64,000 bases of DNA, from the NCBI RefSeq assembly GCF_001311985.1, contig NZ_BBCJ01000002.1, forward strand, positions 62,001 through 126,000, in the 5' to 3' direction. This document shows, piece after piece, positions 57,632-64,000 of this stretch. Both the position numbers and the translations under genes were made by a program. Every line of letters begins with the position of its first letter. Position 1 is the stretch's first letter. The notes beneath the pieces were generated by a model. It was not told where the DNA came from. It ran no database searches and saw only the letters and a list, made by a program, of their open reading frames with translations. The stretch comes from Geotalea toluenoxydans JCM 15764. GTDB lineage: Bacteria; Desulfobacterota; Desulfuromonadia; Geobacterales; Geobacteraceae.

Positions 57632-58278
57632 TTAGTCGTGGCAGCTGCAGCTGCATGAGCAGGCAAGGCCGGCGGCCTTGCCGAAGGCTTCCTTTCCTTC
57701 CTTCCACGATAAATATGCGATGATCAGTGCTCCGATTGCATCGAGACTGCCGATGCCGGTCAACTCATAGCCGACGCTGGCAGCCATCAGCACCAGGGAT
57801 AGATAGAGACATGCCCTGGAGCAGGCGGCGTCGGCCAGGATGGCGGGGGACGAGAGCGCCTTGCCGACCTTCATTTTCTGCCGGATCAACAGCCACATGA
57901 AGGAGATGGAAACGCCGGAAATGACGATTCCCCAAAGGGTGGTTTCCGGCTTGTGATGTTGCAACATGCTGATGACAGCCGACGCTATCAGCCGGCCGTC
58001 AGGATGTAAAACGCCCCACCGGTGATCCTGAGGGCGGTCTGCTCGAACCTGTCCCGCTCTTCTTCACCATTGATCCTTATCCTGCCGAGCATGTGCCACA
58101 CCCCTACCGCAGAAATGACCTCGATGAAAGAATCGACTCCGAAGCCGAAGAGCGCCAGGGTTTCATCTGCAGCACCGAGTCCCATGGAGGCGACTCCTTC
58201 CACAAGGTTGTAGATAATGGTAATAACTGCGAGCAGATGCGCCTTCCCATAGAGATCCTTTATTCCTTTTTCACCCAT
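57632..58278 (-). CDS. CDF-like cation transporter domain protein (one frameshift)
   Basis: The first frame has KAHLLAVITIIYNLVEGVASMGLGAADETLALFGFGVDSFIEVISAVGVWHM with the FGVDSFIE acidic site of CDF-like membrane domains; the second has SPAILADAACSRACLYLSLVLM and GSLDAIGALIIAYLSWKEGKEAF. One base is missing near 57992, joining LTAG to LIASAVISMLQ. Repaired length 215; no cytoplasmic CDF domain. The tail ACSCSCSCHD is cysteine-rich and may bind metal. Runs opposite to its neighbours. Confidence 0.8.
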
Positions 58279-58395
58279 ACTGGCCGCACTCCTTTTTGCT
58301 TATTCTGCAGCTACCTTTTACGAAACAATTACAGTAACAAGCCTTTAAGAACTTACAATAGTAGATAAGTACTTAATTTACAACGGGAGATCCTC

Positions 58396-59889
58396 ATGAA
58401 AATTTTGCTGGTTTATCCACACTATCCGGATACTTTCTGGAGTTTTCGCCATGCATTGAAGTTCATCGGCAGGAAGGCCAGTTTTCCCCCCTTGGGTCTT
58501 CTTACTGTGGCGGCCATGCTCCCGGCCCAATGGGAAAAGAAGCTTGTGGATATGAACGTAGCCGAGCTGACCGACAGGGATATCAAGTGGGCTGACCTTG
58601 TTTTCATCAGTGCCATGAGTATTCAACGGGAATCCGCAGAAACGGTTATCGGTCGTTGCCGTAATCTGGGGGTGAAAACCGTAGCTGGTGGTCCCCTTTT
58701 CATCGCCTTCCACGATCAATTTTCCCAAGTGGATCATCTGGTGCTGGGAGAGGCAGAGATAACCCTCCAGAGATTTCTCGACGATCTGGAAATGGGAGTG
58801 CCCGGCCACATTTATCAAGATGAACGCCGCGCCGATCTGGCCGACACCCCTGTGCCACTTTGGGAACTGGCAGATCTGCGCAAATATGCGGGAATGAACA
58901 TTCAGTATTCCAGGGGGTGCCCCTTCGACTGCGAGTTTTGCGACATTACAGGGCTGTTTGGGCGCAAACCCCGGACCAAGCAAACTGTTCAGCTGCTGGT
59001 GGAACTGGAAAGCCTGTATTCAAGAGGTTGGCGTGGATCAATCTTTTTTGTAGACGATAATTTCATCGGCGACAAGCAAAAACTTAAAAGGGAAATTCTG
59101 CCTGCCATAAGGGGCTGGATGGAGAAGAGAAACTATCCTTTCTATTTTTACACAGAGGCGTCCATAGACCTTGCCGATGATGGGGAATTGATGCGGATGA
59201 TGGTCGAGGCCGGTTTCCAGGAGGTCTTCATCGGTATAGAAACCCCCCATGGCGAGGTGCTGACCGAGATTGGAAAAGTACAGAATAAGAACCGGGACCT
59301 TCTTGTTTCGGTAAAACGCATACAGCAAGCCGGCCTGCAGGTGCATGGCGGTTTTATCGTCGGTTTCGACAGTGACCCGCCAACGATCTTCGACAGCCAG
59401 ATCAGGTTTATACAGGAGAGTGGCATTGCCACGGCTATGGTCGGGATACTCACCGCCCTTCGCGGCACAAGACTTTATCAGCGTCTGCGCCAGGAGGGAA
59501 GGCTTGTTGGCGATACTACCGGCAATAATATGGCCGTCTCCCTCAACTTCGTGCCGAGGATGGAAAGGTCTGCCCTGATAGGCGGCTATCGTGCCTTGCT
59601 CGATCATATTTACTCTCCGGATAATTATTACAAGCGGGTGAAGAAGCTCCTCAAGGAATACCGTCCGCTATACACCGGCAGATTCAATGTCCAACGGGGT
59701 TACCTGCCGGCTCTCTGGAAGTCAATTTTCTTCCTGGGTGTTCTTGGCAAGGAGCGGGTCCAATTCTGGAACCTTTTCTTCTGGTCGCTTTTGCGCAAGC
59801 CACGGCTTTTCCCGTTGGCCATCACCTATGCCATATATGGTTTTCATTTCAGGAAAATCACAGAGAAGCTGAGAGAAAATGTGGCTTGA
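58396..59889 (+). CDS. B12-binding radical SAM protein with DUF4070-like C-terminus
   Basis: The N-terminal 160 residues form a cobalamin-binding-like domain (MKILLVYPHYPDTFWSFRHAL...ADLVFISAMSIQRES...TVAGGPLF), followed by the radical SAM site CPFDCEFC (C175, C179, C182) and a C-terminal region like DUF4070. Class B radical SAM methylases and HpnP, the hopanoid C-2 methylase, share this plan; this general family is broad, so methylation of a lipid or other unactivated carbon is only a possibility. The ATG follows GGGAG. Stands alone between divergent genes. Confidence 0.85.
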   Translation: MKILLVYPHYPDTFWSFRHALKFIGRKASFPPLGLLTVAAMLPAQWEKKLVDMNVAELTDRDIKWADLVFISAMSIQRESAETVIGRCRNLGVKTVAGGPLFIAFHDQFSQVDHLVLGEAEITLQRFLDDLEMGVPGHIYQDERRADLADTPVPLWELADLRKYAGMNIQYSRGCPFDCEFCDITGLFGRKPRTKQTVQLLVELESLYSRGWRGSIFFVDDNFIGDKQKLKREILPAIRGWMEKRNYPFYFYTEASIDLADDGELMRMMVEAGFQEVFIGIETPHGEVLTEIGKVQNKNRDLLVSVKRIQQAGLQVHGGFIVGFDSDPPTIFDSQIRFIQESGIATAMVGILTALRGTRLYQRLRQEGRLVGDTTGNNMAVSLNFVPRMERSALIGGYRALLDHIYSPDNYYKRVKKLLKEYRPLYTGRFNVQRGYLPALWKSIFFLGVLGKERVQFWNLFFWSLLRKPRLFPLAITYAIYGFHFRKITEKLRENVA

Positions 59890-60025
59890 AATGGTTAGTA
59901 AAATTTTAATAACAAATTACAATTAAAAATGTTGACATTGATGCTGGTTAGATTAAAATAAGTTTAAATTTGTGGGCTGACCGGAACCTGTCTACAGGCA
60001 ACTGCAACGATATCTGGTGGAACGA

Positions 60026-60256
60026 ATGGGAAAAATAGAAAATGCATCTGATGCTTTGGCCGGGGCGCTGCTCCTCCTTCGGGCACCCGGCTCTTTTTTC
60101 TCTGAAAAACCCTTCCAATTTAGCAGGGAAAGATTCCATGCAGAGAATTTGCTGTTTGTCCTGATGCTGACCAATACGTTCATTCATCAACTTCCCGCAG
60201 GATCTGCAGCTCCGCCTGCCGTTGAAAATCCCCTTATACGGCCCGATGAAGATTAG
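60026..60256 (+). CDS. Doubtful small ORF upstream of the hybrid kinase
   Basis: A 76-residue frame (GKIENASDALAGALLLLRAPGSFFSEKPFQF...) with no recognised domain and only a weak GGTGG upstream. It ends 30 bases before the hybrid kinase and is in the same direction, which is the only contextual support. The rest of 59890-60286 is AT-rich and shows nothing else. Confidence 0.25.
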   Translation: MGKIENASDALAGALLLLRAPGSFFSEKPFQFSRERFHAENLLFVLMLTNTFIHQLPAGSAAPPAVENPLIRPDED

Positions 60257-60286
60257 CTTCAGTAGTTACCGTACCACGAGGAAATT

Positions 60287-61850
60287 ATGGATAAAGCTTT
60301 ACGGCTTTTGATTGTAGACGATTCAAGGGATGATGCAGAGCTGATGCTTCATACCCTTAATCAGAATGGATATGAAACCAAATGCCAGGTTGTTGATACT
60401 TTGGAGGCGATGCGCGCTGCTCTGGAAACGGAAGAGTGGGACATCATCTTTTCAGATCATGCCATGCCACATTTCAGCGCTCCCGAGGCCCTTGCCGTGG
60501 CAAAGGAGTTGCATCCCGAGCTGCCGTTCATAATACTTTCCGGCGAAATCGATCTCAATCTGGCTGTTTCCCTGATGAAGGGGGGAGCGCAGGACTATAT
60601 CCAGAAGAGGGAAATGGCCCGCATCGTTCCGGCAATAGAGAGGGAGCTGCGGGAAGTTGAAGCCTGCCGCCAGCGCAGGCGCATGGAAACGGCACTGTTG
60701 GCATCGGAAATCCGTTACCGCCGTCTTTTTGAAACGGCCAAGGATGGCATTCTGATACTGGATGCCGACACCGGGAAGATTACCGACGCCAATCCATCGC
60801 TGATGGAGATGCTTGGCTGTTCCAGCGATGAGTTGATCGGCAAGAAGTTATGGAAGACGGACATTTTCGCCGATACCTTTGCCAGCAAAAGGGCCTTCAA
60901 CGAGCTGGAGAAGAAGGGCTATATCCGATATGACGATATGAGTCTGAAAACTCGCGAGGGCCAGCAGATAGATGTGGAGTTCATCAGCAACGTCTATCCG
61001 GTTGACGACATGAAGGTGATCCAGTGCAACATGCGCAATATCACCGACCGCAAAAGGGCCGAAGGCAGGTTAAAATCCTGGATACCTATCTGGAAGCCAG
61101 GGCGGCCGAGCTGGAAGCCGCCAACAGTCAGCTTGAGGCTTTCAATTATACAGTATCCCACGACCTCCGGGCACCGCTGACCAACATCAACGGTTACTGC
61201 CAGTTGCTGATGGAGCTGTGCCGCAACATCCTGGAACCGAAGTACATGGGCTACCTGCAAGAAATAAACAACGGCGTTTTGCGGATGAACAGACTTATCG
61301 ACAGCTTCTCAATCTTTCGCTCGTATCACGGGCTGAATTGCACCGGGAAAAGGTAAATCTTTCCCAAACGGCAAAGGCGGTGGCGGCGGAGCTCAAGTTG
61401 ATGGAGCCGCAACGGAAGGTGACCTTTAAAATAGCTGATGATGTGATGGTGTACGGAGATGTAAGCCTGCTGCAAGTAGTAATGGAGAACCTGTTTGGCA
61501 ATGCATGGAAATACACCAGCAAAAGGGATTTGGCGCACATTGAATTCGGCGTTACGGATCATGGCGGGAAGCGCGCCTGTTATGTCCGGGATAATGGTGC
61601 AGGCTTTGATATGACCAATGCAGAAAAGCTTTTTAATGTCTTTCAGCGCCTGGATGACACTGGGGAATTTGAAGGATTCGGCATCGGGCTGGCAACGGTG
61701 AAAAGGATCATTCAGAGTCATGGCGGCTGGATAATCGGTGAGGGTGAAGCAGGCAAAGGCGCAACATTTTACTTTACCCTGGATGATCAGCTTCAGTACG
61801 AGTCCATAAATACAGAGAGGAAAGGAGAAGTCATCATGGCGCAGACCTAA
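60287..61850 (+). CDS. Receiver-PAS-histidine kinase hybrid (two frameshifts)
   Basis: Domains in order: receiver with LIVDDSRDDAEL and phospho-acceptor D57 (SDHAMP), a PAS domain (EIRYRRLFETAKDGILILDADTGKITDANPSLMEMLG), a dimerisation helix (AFNYTVSHDLRAPLTNINGYCQLL, phospho-His) and an ATPase domain (YVRDNGAGFDMTNAEKLFNVFQRL, GFGIGLATVKRII). One base is missing near 61075 (RLKILDTYLEA) and one near 61307 (SLLNLSLVSRAEL). Repaired length 521. No membrane segment, so the input is probably cytosolic or through the receiver. No paired regulator adjacent. Confidence 0.9.
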
Positions 61851-61907
61851 TCCATCGGAGCTGGCAGGTTGTGTACGAAGTACATCCAATATTGCAAGGA
61901 GGAATAA

Positions 61908-62522
61908 ATGAAAAAGATTACCCTTTTTTCCCTGGTCATTGCATTTCTTCTTAGCGTAAACCTCTCGTGGGCTGCAGATGAAGCTGATAAGCCGGCTAAT
62001 TATCTGGCTATCAAGGGTGGTATTTACTCTCCCAGCAATGATTTTGACGTACAGGAAATCCCTGGTGACAGCACCGTTAGCCGCCTTGACAACAAAATCG
62101 GGTTTGCTGGAGAGGTTGCTCTTGGTCATTATATCATGCCGGTGCTTGCCATGGAGCTTGGAGCCGGATACTTCGAGAGCAAAGGCTCCGGGGAAGCTGT
62201 TGCAGGTCAAGACGCCAGGCTGAGGGTCGTGCCGGTGGTCCTTACTGCAAAGGTACTACTTCCGCTTGGGCCGGTCGAACCCTATGGTGAGTTTGGTGTA
62301 GGAGGTTATTTTTCCAAGGTTCGGGATTTTAAAATTGATGAAAGTACCAATACGAAGGCAATGTTCGGTCTTCATGCCGGGGCGGGGCTCAATTTCAACA
62401 TTACCGACAGTTTCTTTTTGGGCCTTGAAGGAAGATATCTGTGGACGGACGACTCATGGGGCAGTTCGGATGCAAATTTGGACGGCTTTATTACCACGGC
62501 AGCTCTCGGTTTCCGTTACTGA
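61908..62522 (+). CDS. OmpW/OmpA-type outer-membrane beta-barrel protein
   Basis: A signal peptide (LFSLVIAFLLSVNLSWAAD) precedes a 180-residue barrel with repeated strands (NYLAIKGGIYSPS, MPVLAMELGAGYFES, EPYGEFGVGGYFSKV, FFLGLEGRYLWTDD) and a terminal FRY. AAGGAGG lies just before the ATG. The family (small eight-stranded barrels) includes OmpW and porin-opacity types; the precise role is unclear. Intact frame. Confidence 0.85.
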   Translation: MKKITLFSLVIAFLLSVNLSWAADEADKPANYLAIKGGIYSPSNDFDVQEIPGDSTVSRLDNKIGFAGEVALGHYIMPVLAMELGAGYFESKGSGEAVAGQDARLRVVPVVLTAKVLLPLGPVEPYGEFGVGGYFSKVRDFKIDESTNTKAMFGLHAGAGLNFNITDSFFLGLEGRYLWTDDSWGSSDANLDGFITTAALGFRY

Positions 62523-62596
62523 AGCCATGCAGCTGTTGTCATGGGATCATTCGGGGAGCTGACGGTGATGTTCAATAAAAGCATGAGAGAAGATCT

Positions 62597-62626
62597 GATG
62601 GCAGGCATTTCACATTGCCTGCCATC
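62597..62626. terminator. Bidirectional hairpin between two convergent genes
   Basis: GATGGCAGGC (62597-62606) pairs perfectly with GCCTGCCATC (62617-62626) around a 10-base loop. It lies between the barrel gene and the convergent BON lipoprotein gene; TTTTC follows a few bases on in the plus direction. Confidence 0.7.
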
Positions 62627-62650
62627 GATGTTTTCTTGCTGTCGCAATTA

Positions 62651-62956
62651 CTATTTGACGATGAGATCGTTTTTTACCTCTCTGACACCCTCCACGCTGC
62701 TGGCAACTTCGCCTGCCCTTTTCACGCTTTGCGGAGAATCGACAAAGCCGCTCAGCTGGACCTTGCCCTGGTATGTCTCAACGGCAATCTGCATCACTTT
62801 CAAAGCAGGATCTCCCAGAATTGCCGATTTGACCTTTGTCGTGATCACTGAATCATCAAGGTATTGACCTGCGGTTTCACTCTTCTGGTGGGATGCGCAC
62901 CCCCCCAGCATCAATATCAAGCCGAAGGTAAGCATGGATCTTGTTATGAGATTCAT
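62651..62956 (-). CDS. BON-domain lipoprotein
   Basis: A 101-residue protein with a lipobox LMLGGCAS (cysteine near residue 20) and one BON domain (DDSVITTKVKSAILGDPALKVMQIAVETYQGKVQLSGFVDSPQSVKRAGEVASSVEGVREVKNDL), as in OsmY-like proteins that act at the membrane under stress. It would be anchored in the envelope. Frame intact; ATG at 62956 has AGGAGG upstream. Confidence 0.9.
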   Translation of the reverse strand: MNLITRSMLTFGLILMLGGCASHQKSETAGQYLDDSVITTKVKSAILGDPALKVMQIAVETYQGKVQLSGFVDSPQSVKRAGEVASSVEGVREVKNDLIVK

Positions 62957-63073
62957 AACAGCCTCCTGTATGGGTTTAGATTAACTATAACTAATTGCAC
63001 AGGTGTGTCAATTTATGTCCTTGCTGATGAAGACCGGGAGGAGAAGAGGCATTAAGGATGGAGGGAATGCCAT

Positions 63074-63724
63074 TTAGAGCTTGTGCAAATCGATCATCTT
63101 TTCGTTGCAAAGATATTCGGTCTGGGAGATACGGGTTGTCCTGGCAAGTTTTGCTACAATATCACGTATTTTTCCCATCTCCTGTCGAATCTGCTGTAGA
63201 GCGGACGATACATGCTCATGATGGGAATTATTGTCTTTTTCCAGCATATAGAGGGAACCATAAATAGATGTTAAGGGATTGTTGATTTCATGGCTCAGGG
63301 CAATGGCCATTTCCTTGAACAGTTTCAGCTTTTCAAGTTCCATGGACTGCCGGGCAAGGCTTTGTGCAGCCAGATGGGATCTTATCCTTGCCAGCAGTTC
63401 CTGGGGATAAAATGGTTTTACTATATAATCCACGGCACCGGCTTCGAATCCCTTTACCTTTTCTCTTTCTGCATCCATGGCAGTGATGAAGATTACCGGA
63501 ATGTCTTTCGTAGTTTCAATATGTTTGAGCTTTTTGCACACCTCGTAGCCGTTAAGTGCAGGGAGATGAACATCAAGCAAAATGAGGTCAGGATGATTTT
63601 CCAGGGCAATGGCAATACCTTGTGCTCCGTCATCACTGAAATCGAGCGCATAGCTGCCCGATAGAATGTCTGCCAACTGGGCCTGTGCAACACTGCTGTC
63701 TTCTATAACCAGTATTCTTGCCAT
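63074..63724 (-). CDS. Receiver plus histidine-kinase dimerisation domain, no ATPase
   Basis: A receiver domain (ILVIEDSSVAQAQL, phospho-acceptor D51 in LLLDVHLPALNGY, K103 of VKPFYP) is followed by a coiled linker and a HisKA-type helix with SHEINNPLTSIYGSL (H145), then a second helix of the four-helix bundle. The protein stops at 216 residues without N, G1 or G2 boxes. The frame is intact and the stop clean, so this is probably its real length. It could act as a phosphotransfer or competing-dimer protein. Confidence 0.88.
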   Translation of the reverse strand: MARILVIEDSSVAQAQLADILSGSYALDFSDDGAQGIAIALENHPDLILLDVHLPALNGYEVCKKLKHIETTKDIPVIFITAMDAEREKVKGFEAGAVDYIVKPFYPQELLARIRSHLAAQSLARQSMELEKLKLFKEMAIALSHEINNPLTSIYGSLYMLEKDNNSHHEHVSSALQQIRQEMGKIRDIVAKLARTTRISQTEYLCNEKMIDLHKL

Positions 63725-64000
63725 GAATGGGGTGTCCCTTATTTATAAAAAACGATATTCTATCTCTTTCAAAAAAGTTGTCAACGCTGGAAAGAGAGAT
63801 GAGCGTGGAAATATAAATGTAAAACATAAATTTAGTAATAGTGAACAAGTTGTGATAACAGTAAAACAAATTGTAAGGCAATCGATGAGCAAATCATTTG
63901 TTGAAACGCCTTGTGATTGCAACTATTGTTTAAATTCTCAATAGCTGTGGAGCAGATGTTTCAGTGCCGAAAGCGACTTTTTAAATTATTTTTTAACTTG
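63725..64000. other. AT-rich intergenic region at the window edge
   Basis: No convincing gene, repeat or terminator was seen. The stretch may hold the promoter of the receiver/DHp gene and of a gene beyond the window edge. Confidence 0.4.

Overview
The window looks like chromosome of a Geobacter/Geotalea-type member of the Desulfuromonadota. The reasons are the gene order rho - rpmE - thyX - DUF1385 - prfA - prmC - murA - hisG/D/B/H/A/F/E, the rpsU - yqeY - cvpA - dnaG - rpoD block, ThyX instead of ThyA, a short HisG, abundant two-component and sigma-54 signalling, and an MtrB/PioB-like outer-membrane protein. This is inference from content; no rRNA or tRNA gene was seen.

The main caveat is that about 37 reading-frame breaks interrupt otherwise normal genes, including essential single-copy ones (rpoD, dnaG, murA, prmC, hisA, hisF). 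Nearly all are repaired by adding back one base, often in a short run of identical bases, and the repaired lengths fit the families. I read these as consensus errors, not pseudogenes, and annotate each as one gene.

Layout. 1-10706 (minus): a 12-gene operon with four radical SAM enzymes, a split transketolase, a GT9 glycosyltransferase, three methyltransferase-fold proteins, a WbuC-like cupin and an SDR, led by a consensus-quality sigma-54 promoter; it probably makes or decorates an unusual surface sugar. 10895-16350: TPR protein, O-methyltransferase, MsrB, envelope proteins, a small DMT permease and a ribosome-rescue factor. 16288-18249 (minus): an orphan HyfB/NuoL-like antiporter subunit. 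18693-30622 (plus): rho to hisE housekeeping and histidine block. 30750-35604: macromolecular-synthesis block, closed by a terminator. 35686-42122: queC, folE2, a DUF2064 protein, ilvA, a CDF exporter, an outer-membrane protein and trxB. 42210-43904: yifB followed by a MITE-like element. 44001-47689: periplasmic binding protein, sensor kinase and sigma-54 activator, followed by a half-length MtrB/PioB-like gene with a possible -24/-12 site. 49270-51945: small proteins and an outer-membrane/DUF3793 pair behind a Fur-box-like promoter. 52157-57564: TetR plus a TolC/HlyD/DevC/DevA-type efflux operon with matching candidate operators. 57632-63724: CDF-like transporter, B12 radical SAM protein, hybrid kinase, outer-membrane protein, BON lipoprotein and a receiver/DHp protein lacking an ATPase domain.

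Non-coding highlights: heptanucleotide tandem repeats at four junctions between 28 and 42 kb, a 168-bp inverted-repeat element with CTAG at both ends, a 127-bp inverted-repeat element between prfA and prmC, and two perfect DnaA boxes 31 bp apart after folE2.
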